Shown here piece after piece: positions 54,995 to 64,000 of a stretch of DNA of 64,000 nt. The position numbers were made by a program, and so were the translations under genes. Below the pieces are notes generated by a model. The model saw only the letters and a program-made list of their open reading frames with translations, did not search any database and was not told the origin of the DNA. Within the stretch, counting starts at the first letter, position 1, and the number at the start of each line of letters is the position of its first letter. The stretch comes from Chrysoporthe austroafricana (taxonomy: Eukaryota; Ascomycota; Sordariomycetes; Diaporthales; Cryphonectriaceae), in the NCBI GenBank assembly GCA_001051155.2, contig JYIP02000002.1:813583-877582 (forward strand), given 5' to 3'.

Positions 54995-56086
54995 AAAAAA
55001 AAACGTGGCAAGGATTGATGCTGGAAGTCGGCTGGGTAATAATACAAGAAACTGCACTGCACCACCGTGGACGAGCTTTCGCACATGGGGTCTGCCAAAG
55101 TGTCGGCACCGGCGATCATTTAAGCATTGGAGGATTGGCTTCATGTATAGAACGAAGGGCTCTGCGCTGGATCAGATTATCGGGGTTGAAGTCGTTACAG
55201 CCAGCAGAACCGTTGTCCATGCCAGAGAGACCCAGAACTGAGATCTGTTCCTCGTCGTCCGAGAGGCAACGACTGGCTTGGACGCTCCAAGATTGTCACG
55301 AAATTCATCATGTGTAGACACCAACCTCCAGGGAAGATAGTTCAGTGTTCGTACATCTACTCTTAGAATGCCTGGAGTATTGGCCAGCATCTTCAGGCTG
55401 TGACAGGACATCATTCTAGATCCCACCACAGGCAACTCGATACGAAGCTTACATTTCACACGCTCAGCACGCTGTTTAAGACATTCTATGGCACTAAAAA
55501 AGACTTCGAGTTATCAGGTATCCTTGACAGGCTTCTAAAGAGCGGCAGAGACGACTACATCGTCAAATCTTGGTTCGCTTCTTTAGCGACCGAGGCCGAG
55601 AATGCGGCCGCACGCCTCTCCACCTCGCCAGTTCCCTTATATTCCAAGCGTTTCAGATTCTCACGGTTTGAAGCGCTCACTTATGAGAGAGTGTTGGATA
55701 TCACTGCCTTTGTCGACACCTACAAGAGCATGCCTCTTGTGCCTCAACGCTACCGATAGTGTCGCCTCAGATGTTCCCGTTAATGCTACTGAGTATGCCC
55801 ATCGAGACAAGATAATTTTCTACGATGCTATTGACGCGCTCTGGGAGGTCTTGCACCGAGCGAGCATACATTTCTTGACAGCTTTCATGGGGTTCATTTG
55901 ATACAATCTGCTACGCGATGGAAACGCCTAACTATGGAAGGACGTTTCTAGGCTACGTTGACCGAGCACTGCCCGATGATCTGGCGCAAGAGTATTACTG
56001 GGGTAAAGCCCCTGGAGCCTGTAGTCTGTAGGCGCGACTTGGATCAAAACAAGGTCTTCCATAACCTAGTGAGAATGACAGGATAG
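54995..56086 (+). pseudogene. Relic of FAD-linked oxidase (AA7/BBE-like, glucooligosaccharide-oxidase type)
   Basis: Family motifs appear in order on the + strand but in shifting frames and with stops. About 55005: ARIDAGSRLGN. 55060-55130: RGRAFAHGVCQSVGTGDHLSIGGL, the flavin-binding loop with the Cys that forms the 6-S-cysteinyl bond. 55138-55240: MYRTKGSALDQIIGVEVVTA. 55290-55350: IVTKFIMCRHQPPGKIVQCSYIYS, then a stop. 55440-55740: TFYGTKKDFELSGILDRLL to DTYKSMPLV. 55740-55900: SVASDVPVNATEYAHRDKIIFY. 55950: GYVDRALPDDLAQEYYWG. 56035-56085: DLDQNKVFHN. The N-terminal FAD-binding half is missing. At least three frameshifts and several stops make it non-functional. Intact relatives are secreted oligosaccharide or secondary-metabolite oxidases. 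Confidence 0.8.
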
Positions 56087-58610
56087 CGAGAGGATGAAGG
56101 CACGGCTGCGTCCCGGCACAAAACACTGAAAGGTCCAGCGTGAAGCTTCAGATATAGCGTGAAGATGGGAAGAGAGGCTGCGCTAATAAAAGGGACCGAA
56201 GTACATAACTTTGGAAATAGTGCTCGCTCATCAATCTCCTATGATGTCGGATAAATTTTGCCTAGGCGAGCTTGTATTCGCTCCAACGTACAGTACCCTC
56301 AACCGTACTAGACCTAGTTACATAGCGCCTGGAAGCGACAGAGCCTGGCATACAGCCTCCACTTGGGACACGCAAGCCATCTGTCTAAGGGAGGGGCCAG
56401 ATAACATCATAAAACCCGCACGAAAGGCGCCGATCAACATCCAGACCACTGAGAATGGTGGTAAAGCTCACCTCCTCCCCCGTTCGCTGGACCGCCGCGA
56501 GCCATTTTAAGTAACTTACCCTCGGAAACTGGGAAAAAGACATCCGCAGCACTCGCCACGGAAGGGGGCCGCCCGGCACACAAGTAGCTCAGCGACTTTC
56601 TTCGCAGGCTGAGCCACTTTAACGCGCATCAAATCAAGATTGTGCTGACAGCAACAGCACTGTATGCATCGTGCCATCCGTCCGAAAAGTGAGAAGTGGT
56701 CCGGCGCACGGTCTTCATGTGTGGTAGCAGACACAGAGCTGGATTGGTGGGAGGCGGTGCAGATCACCAAACTGCAGCGTCGCAGTGGCCGGCTTGGGGG
56801 GAGGTGGTGAGTCTTGAGATAGAGGACAAGCATCGCAAGGCTTTCCTGGGTCCAGAACACGCGAGAGCGAGGGACAAAACTTGGACCGGGGGAAGCCCAC
56901 ACCACCGCGTGTGTACAGCTTACGAGGGGCTCATCACCGTCTGACAACGTTTTTCTCCGCCGCATGAGATATCGAAGGCTCACCTGGGACGCCTTGCGAG
57001 TCTGGATAGTCAGGCTGGGCCGCCGTCAGCCTTTTATGCTCATATACCTCGAACCTGCGTGACAAGACGAACCTGCATTTCCTATCAGCAGAGCACGGGC
57101 GTCCCAGAGGCCACGGACTGCGCACGCCATTCTGTCGTATCGGCACTTGGGACCCATGCACGGAGGGAGGCGAGACCTGCACAGCACCCGTCATCCTGCC
57201 GCCGACCGACGCTGATATGCAATGCCCATCGTGCGAATAGTGGTTGCGTCACGACGGCCAATCAGACGGGCCAGGTCGTGGGCTTCGCCCTCAGAGGTCG
57301 GACGCAGAGGGCAGTTTCAAGTAATGTGGAGTGGGTCGCCGCCCGGAGATCTCACATGCACCGGATCATCTGATTCGACAGTGTCGGAGGTGTTCTGGAC
57401 GTGGCTTTGCGCACGGTAGTAGCCGACGTTCCCACGGGAAACCCAACATTTTAAGCAGCAGGACAAGGCAGATCCCGCATGAGACAGATGCAGATGAGCA
57501 GGGATGGTGGAACCAAGGGCATTCGTGATTATTCCGACCTTGCCTAGTCCCCATATCTCGAATCTGGTGGCCCGTCAGCAGACGTGCTTGTGCTGGTCAG
57601 ACCCGGCTGCCGTCTACGAGCAATAAGCATCATGACCGGGCTGGGTGGTGGCAGTATGCCCACGGGTGACGGTGCCGGGCGCTGGACAGTACGTCGGAGC
57701 AGTCGCCGGGTCCGAAGATAGCCCAGGGAGGGCGGGAGGGGGAGGGGGACGGGGCCAGGGAGGGAGAGAGTGTGTGTGAGAGAGAGAGCTGAGACTTTAG
57801 CATTTGTGACGTATACCATTTGCGTCATGCATGGTATCTCCAGTGTGGCTCGAAACATGCAGCAGGGCCCGTATTCCGATCAAGCGCCGCGGCGGGAGCC
57901 TACAGACCTGGCCAACGGGCGGCGCACTCTAGGCATCCAGGGAGGGAGGATGATGTAGGGGCAATGGGGGAGGAGGACGACGGCGAGAGCACCCCTCGAA
58001 TCGCGAGAGGCAGCTCGGGAACTGGCAGCACGGCAGACGGGCACCTATCTGTCCAGACCCTGCGCCGTTGTGCTGCGCCGGGTCTGCACCCTCCTCGGGT
58101 TCCCCTCTGGAGCGCTGTGTGGGAACCCGGCAGGGAGGGTCGACGACGTCGAGGCGTCTGCCGGCGAGGACGACATCCCCATCAGGACGTGTCACTAGAT
58201 GTGCCCTGTCCTAGGTCGACTGACCCCTATGCGAACTACGGAGCCTGCGGATCGAGCCTAGGACCCTTCGCGAAGGGGGCGGGGACGGCGAGGTGATTGG
58301 TCACAAGCACCCACATGACGGCGGGCTGCCCACCACCAATTGCATCGACGAGATCCACACCCCATGCGACCGTTGTGGAAAGTCTTGGGCGCCTCGGGAG
58401 TCCTGCAGATGCTACTATGTGCGCGAGCCGTCGAAAGACCCGACGTGGTCACAGCGCCGTGGGGCTGCTCCACGGGGCTGGCCGCGTCGAAACGGCCTCG
58501 AACGTTTGACATGAGCGCGGCGCAGGCCTGGCACGAGGTATCTTCGGGATCGAGGTGGGATCGTGCTCGGCTCGCGCGCTTCGCCGTCGCCACGGATTAA
58601 ACTCCCAGGG

Positions 58611-58646
<36 letters not shown>

Positions 58647-59054
58647 AGAATACAAAACCGCCTTATCCCTCGCCTGCCGTGAGGTGGATAACCGGGAGTG
58701 CATAAAGTTGTGCTCTGCCCTATCCCCCCCGGCACCGACGGGCGTGCGCAGGCCCGGAGGGGTGAGGTCGGAGCAGTTCATTCATTACTATGTAGTGTTA
58801 AAGCAAGCAAGGTACGTACTACGTAGGTAGGTATCTCTGTCAATTCGCCTCTCGTCCCGCTTGTTGTTGCCTCTCGGTTGCCTCCTCTCTATCTCTGCGC
58901 CCGTCAGATTTCACCTGTTCCGCGGGCTGCCTGGGCGAGCTCTCGTGTCACTCCAGATTATCGCGCCCACCATCTCCGGCCCACGCCTCTCTGGCTTCTA
59001 CCACCTCTTCTTCTCTATGCCCGTGGTCCCCTTCCAGCACCTTTCCCCATCCGA
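56087..59054. other. Long gene-poor, GC-rich region downstream of Medusa-like gene
   Basis: About 3 kb with no convincing gene. Many overlapping short frames reflect GC-rich composition. Contains a purine tract near 57725-57790 and the (GA)15 microsatellite at 58613-58642. Part is 3' UTR of the Medusa-like gene. Confidence 0.5.
58613..58642 (+). repeat. (GA)15 microsatellite
   Basis: Fifteen perfect GA dinucleotides, followed by an impure GA-rich tail. Confidence 0.95.
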
Positions 59055-61857
59055 TCATGCCCTCTGGCTAGCCACGTCTCCGTATCCGTAATCATACCCT
59101 CCACGAGTGCTGCCGTATGTACCCGTCGTGTCTGATATTGCATTCACACTGTAGTCCCACCGGCCAGCATGCCCCTGTTGTGCCCCCGGCAGTCCATGAT
59201 GGCTGCTCTGGGTTGCCAGGCCGTAGTGGCTTGTGAGTCCGCCCTGCGAGCTTCTCGTGTCATATGCCGTGGGTAGCGCAGATAATCGGAGGCTGGAGCT
59301 GGGGTTGGGCGATGATGTCTTCAGGACACCGGTGGGCGATAAGGGGCGGGTAACCTCACGCCCCTGTGCTGGGTATGTAGCCCATGAGGAGTGCATGCCT
59401 CCCGTGAGTGACCGCGGAGAAGGGATGCTGTCTGAGAGGGATCCGTGGTGGGACAGGCCAGCGCTGCTGATGTATCCCGTCGCGCCCGTCGGGTCCGTCG
59501 CTGTCGTCGGTGTTGGAGGGAGGCCATAAGTGCTGACTGGGGTCAACATGTGGGGGTGATGTGTGGACTGGGCGATCGTGGATGAAGGCGATGCGCTGTA
59601 CTTCGAGATGATCTTCTTGAGCGCCGGCGCCAGGATCTTCCACGGGAACACCTTGACGTCCTTCTCTATATTCCTCGGCTTCGGGTTCCCAAATCCCATG
59701 ATGATCTTAAAGAAGTCTTCTGACTCCGCCTTCGCCTTGCTGACCGTCAGCGGCTTGAAGCCCTCGAGGTTGCGCCGTATCCGGTTCTTCTCCTCTACTG
59801 TGAACCTGTTCGGTGCCGCCACGAGCTGCTCCAGGAGGTGGATGGTGTCCACGGAGGTGACGAAGCACTCCTGCTTCTCCTCCCACCAGATGCAGCTGAT
59901 GTAGATGTTGTTGGGCGGTCGCTCGTTGACGGGGACTGCCCGGAACGTAGCAGTTAGGCGGTTACCGTTCTGTGATCTCTTGAACATGACAATGCGCCTC
60001 TTGTTCTCCCACTCCTCTCCCGACCAGTTCATCGCCATCGACTCGAGGTTGCCCTGGATGTGCAAGACCGCCTTGTGATGGGTCGCAAAAGGACCGTAGC
60101 CAGCACCCATGCCGATGGATGGGCCGCCCTGGGGTAGGCTCGTCGTGCGCACCAGGGTCGGCGGTCCGCCGGTGGGGATGGGCAGCGAGGGCGTCAGACT
60201 GGGCCTTGTGATGGATGTGTGGTGGGCGGAGGAGTATCCTGAGCTGCGACCGTCGAGCCCTCCATATGGGCCCCAGCCGCCCAGGCCATGGTGAGGCGAG
60301 CGGAGCGCCGTGGGACTTCTCTGGTAGTGGTGGTGCTGGTTGTGGTGATGCGCATAGTTGGAGGTCCGGTAGGCGTGAAGCATTGTGTCATTACTCTGGC
60401 CGTATGCTGCCGCTGTTCCGAAACTAGACGTCGGCTGGGCCTGCGGTACCTGCATCTGCGACTGAGCCGAAGGGATGGCAGCAGGGGGATAGCCGTAGGT
60501 ATTTGTAGAGGGGTCTGCGACATCATGGTGGCCCGCCAGTTGGTGTGTGCCGGGAAGGTGTTCAGTCGTAGGGCTGGTGGTGGCACTCGTGCGGACGGTG
60601 AGTGATGGGGGGCTGTTGACCTGGAGGACCGATGTCTCGTGCTCATGTGACGGGGGCGACCGGGTCGTACTCCTTCGCGTGATAGAGTCGTCAGGTGGGC
60701 TGGCCGCCCCTTGGGGCAGATCCGCCGCACCACCTGCTGCGTCCGTATAAGTAAATGACCCGGCAGACCCGACTCGTGCGAGCTCGTTCCCGTCCTCGCC
60801 TTCGATCACCACCGTCAGGGGCACGCTGGACGTCGCCTGCCAGTTTGTCACCATGAAGGGCGGCGCCTCCGCTGTGACGGAGTAAATGCATGCCCCGCTG
60901 GTATCTTGTGACTCCTTCAGTATCTGCGCGGGTGTCTTCTGCGGAGCATTGCCAAAGAGCACCCATGCAAACGGTGTCGCGGAGGTCAGGGACATGATGT
61001 CGTAGTGCCCTGAGATTCGCAGTTGCACCTTGGTGCCGCTCGGGCCGGCGCTGGGCTGCGATCCCTGAGATGAGAACCCAGACGAAGCCAGCGCAAAGTT
61101 GTACGAGCCCTGGCTGTTCGCCGCGACTGCTGCGGCGTTGTTTGCCGCATACGCGAGCTGGTTCATCTGTGAGGCGGCATTTTCGGTCTGCTGCTGGAGG
61201 TGTGCCTGAGGGAGGCTCTGGGGGCTGTACTGGCTATAGGGAGACTCTGGGAACCCTGAGGAAACGACCCACGGATCAGAACCGGTTGCAATGCTGGAAC
61301 ACGGCGAGGATTGCCGGAGCAGCCCATCTCCGCGCAAAACAGAAACGACTCACCATGCATCTGGGGCGGATGAGGCTTGTATGCCGCCATAGGCAAGAGA
61401 TCCGGGGACGAGCCACCTGGCAGATCCCCACCTCCGCCGTTGGCTCGCGCAGCTGCCTCCTCTTCGTACCGAAGAGTCAGAGTATCTGGTGATTCGAGAG
61501 CGTCGGAATCGACGATGATTGGCCGTTGCGGATGGTATCCCGGCTGTGGGCATTTTCAAAATCAGCAAAATCGAGGCCAAGTGTGCCAGCGGAATTTCCG
61601 CCATTGGGAGGGGAAAGAGTTCATGACGGGGCTTTTGAAAGTTCGGGTCCTGGTTTTAAGAACTCCTCGGGCTGGGGATATGGGTGCTGGGTATTCTCGT
61701 GACTGGGCGAAGCTCCTCCTCATTAAGCGAGGTCGGCCTAGGGACGGCTCGGGAGTATACACAGAATTCGGTATAATGAGAGGCTTGGATGGCTGGATAG
61801 CGATCGACTCACCTCAAACAATTTGTACAGTGGCTGATCCAGCTTGAGAGCAGACAT
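59055..61857 (-). CDS. medA-like: Medusa-family developmental regulator (MedA/Acon-3/Ren1/Acr1-like), 811 aa, 3 exons
   Basis: Exons 61857-61813, 61543-61354 and 61255-59055; introns of 269 and 98 bp, lengths giving an intact frame. The last junction (MH|GFPESPYSQYSPQ) is firm. The first exon, MSALKLDQPLYKLFE, and its long intron are less certain. MedA controls conidiophore and phialide development in Aspergillus, Neurospora (Acon-3), Fusarium (Ren1) and Magnaporthe (Acr1), acting in the nucleus. The diagnostic core is at about residues 470-630: HIQGNLESMAMNWSGEEW, RRIVMFKRSQNGNRLTATF, IYISCIWWEEKQECFVTSVDTI and ESEDFFKIIMGFGNPKPRN. An upstream conserved block (about 130-260) begins with VQLRISGHYDIMSL. 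The remainder is Ser/Pro/His/Gln-rich and disordered. Typically driven by a long upstream region, as here. Confidence 0.9.
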
Positions 61858-64000
61858 CCAGGCCGTCGTACACAGGGGGAAAAAAAAAAAAGATGTTTCG
61901 AAGGATTGAAGCTTGCAGGTGAGGCGAATGCTAGACAGCTGTTTCGGGAAGAAATGACCGTGACCGTGACGACCGGAACTCAGGGTCAGGTAGGGTAGGG
62001 TATGTGCGAGGTTAGATGGCCTGCGTGATGCAAGTGTAAGCTTGACTTGTCCGATCTGATCTGATTTAGTACAGTGACAGGACGAATGTCTCTGATTACC
62101 AGCCCCTTGCTGCTCTTGTAACCCCGACGGGGAAAGCCACTTGTCTGTGTGGGGAGGGGCGATCGACGCAAGGGAGGCTGGAGCCAGAGCTGAACGCCGT
62201 AATGACTTGCTTTTTCTCTTCCCCCGGCAAGCCACTCAGAAACCACAGAAGGGTGAAGGTCTTGGGGAGATTGTGATTGGGTCGGGCGCTGGCCGTCAGG
62301 CTGCGGTCGATGGCCGAATCGTTGCGTCGTTGAAATGTCGAATTTCAGAGCGACAGGGGCAGACCCCATAGACAGATTCGCAACAGGATGTAGAACGTGA
62401 TGCCAGCCTCATGACCGTCGTGTGGCTTTCTAGAAGGGGCCACCGCCAGCTTAAGACCCGCTCCAGAGTTCTTTGACCAACCTATCTGCAGCAGGAACTC
62501 AAGACAGATCCTGTCCCCCGTCGGGCAGAACCGCCCAACAGCTCAGGACGAGCCGGGACGGGGGTCTCGGCACGATGATGAAATCCAAACTGGCTCGCAG
62601 CTTTGTGGTGCGATGATAATCAAAGAGAAATATGAGACCTCATGTCACTGACCTGTAGAGAAGAAAGTCGGTCAGCGGATGCTGCATGATATGGCCCCCG
62701 GGCCTTTGAGGGATGAGTGATCCAAGGCTACTGTGCGACTGCCAACGACGCCACCAAGATCTACGGGCGACATAATTGGCCGCAGGTAGATATATGATGC
62801 ACTCGATCTCCCGGGAAGAGAGATTTGGACGTTCCACGAGCCCGCTTTGGAGTAGATGTGCTTGCTTACCTTGGAGAACTAATGACAGGATCGAGAGCAA
62901 AGTCCGGGTCCGTCGGGAGCCTGATACCAAATCGAACAGTCAGTAGGCAACAGAAACCATCGGCTCGGCCAGTGTGGAGCCTCAGAGAGTCGGTCTCATG
63001 CGGCTATCCCGAACGTGTTCGCATAGGCGAGTGGCATGGCAGGAACTGCGATCAAAGAAAAGCCTGTGGCAAGGATTCGGGCTACGGTGGGTTGCCGTGG
63101 ACAGTTCATCCGCGTCTGTCGGGGCGCCGCGACGATCGAGGAGCCAGGAATCTGGACAAGGACGAATGCGGGAGGGAGCCGAACGAAGAATACGAGACAA
63201 GGTCGCAACACCACGCTCAACAGGATAATCAGGAGGAAGTTCTGGATGAGTGATGAAAGACGGGTAGAGATGGGGATGGTTCAGAAAAGTAAGACGTATG
63301 TCGCGCATGTTTGTACACGCGAGGCCTTGCAAGGTGGAAGTGGGCTAAGAGCGTGGAAATTGATAAAAAGGGAGGACGACAGTGCACATTGCTTGACACG
63401 GTTGGATCGCGACGTGCGGGTAAGTTCTGTGGGGTCTGGCAGACCAAGAAGTGGCAACGAGGGACAGGTGTAGCGCGTGGACATCAGAGACATGACGGTC
63501 CAGCCCTGGCCATCCCTCCCTAGTTGAGGGTGCTAGAGCTCTCCCTGCCCGCGTGCAAGGCGAGGGACAGGAACGTATACTTGCTGGCGGGCGGGAACGC
63601 CGTAGCTACATGGGTATCTCGTGTGAAGCTGCCAGAGTGCCCGATGCGAAAAAGCCGAGCCTAGGCACGGGAGGAGATCCGGCCACAGAGCGCCCTGGGG
63701 TCTTCATGGAACAGGCCCCGAGGGTCTGGAGAGCCACGAAGACCAGGAGGGAGGCGTGCTGGGGATCAAGTCGTCATGAAGGGGGTCCCGCCGAGGCAAC
63801 TGGAACATGGAGGAGGGAGGGCTTGGAGATGGTGGGAGTCGTCATGGAGGGCTGTCCCGCCATCTGAGATTGATGGATGCAAGCCACCGCCAAGCAGAGA
63901 GAGGGAAAAAACGACATGGCAGGATTCCGCATGGGAAGGCAGGGCCACAGGGCCACTGGCGCCCAAGGGATGGCGATGGCGGCTGAAACCAGAAGAGAAC
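61858..64000. promoter_or_regulatory. Long upstream region of Medusa-like gene
   Basis: At least 2.1 kb upstream of the start codon to the window edge without a convincing gene. Contains an A12 tract near 61880 and several short open frames on both strands; some on the minus strand could be upstream ORFs in a long 5' leader, which is usual for MedA transcripts. No specific site is assigned. Confidence 0.4.

Noticed and set aside
60194..60733. 179-codon minus-strand ORF
   Set aside because: Alternate-frame shadow in the low-complexity part of the Medusa-like gene.
1..64000. tRNA, rRNA, CRISPR arrays, transposable elements
   Set aside because: Scanned by eye for B boxes, regular repeat-spacer patterns, transposase or reverse-transcriptase motifs and terminal repeats; nothing supportable was found, though a covariance or repeat search could not be run.

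Overview
This window is nuclear DNA of a filamentous ascomycete (Pezizomycotina, most likely Sordariomycetes). Genes are single or have a few short introns (mostly 50-150 bp, GTRNGY...YAG, some with a CTAAC/CTAAT-like branch site), and there are no operons or ribosome binding sites. The gene set is typical of such fungi: a Medusa-type conidiation regulator, a PTS2 peroxisomal thiolase, a class III chitinase with a CBM1, a pectin lyase, a CYP52-like P450, Vps35 and a 2EXR-like protein. The secreted pectin lyase and chitinase suggest a plant- or litter-associated life style (inference).

Layout. 1-3.8 kb: one Gln/Ser-rich protein of unknown function. 3.8-9.3 kb: a UDP-glucose 6-dehydrogenase-like gene and a GT4 glycosyltransferase, divergently transcribed from a 1.7 kb shared region. 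9.7-14.2 kb: a DUF423 membrane protein, a HAD sugar-phosphatase/phosphomannomutase-like enzyme and a five-exon concentrative nucleoside transporter. 14.2-17.6 kb: gene-poor, with one probable three-exon orphan gene for a sequon-rich secreted protein. 17.6-22.7 kb: an EEF1AKMT4-like methyltransferase, then a cyclopropane-fatty-acid synthase and a CYP52-like P450 in tandem. 24-34.7 kb: 2EXR-like protein, PSMA/Tre1-like M28 protein, Vps35, luciferase-domain protein. 35.8-41.5 kb: SRPBCC protein, TenA-like protein, OYE-type flavin oxidoreductase, peroxisomal 3-ketoacyl-CoA thiolase. 43-52 kb: CCCH zinc-finger protein, pectin lyase, amino-acid permease, chitinase. 52-59 kb: gene-poor, holding the relic of an FAD-linked (AA7/BBE-type) oxidase. 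59-64 kb: the Medusa-like regulator and its long upstream region.

How genes may work together. (i) UGDH-like plus GT4 would be a UDP-glucuronate supply and transfer module. However, the dehydrogenase lacks one catalytic Glu and carries a roughly 90-residue insertion, so its product is uncertain. (ii) CFA synthase and the P450 may modify fatty acids, and with the thiolase share FarA-type CCTCGG hexamers upstream (weak evidence). (iii) Pectin lyase has a TATA box and two CreA-like sites, consistent with carbon-catabolite control. No tRNA, rRNA, CRISPR array, intact transposon or replication origin was found. All exon structures were worked out by eye from frame continuity, splice consensus and family motifs. 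Residue numbers follow those models.
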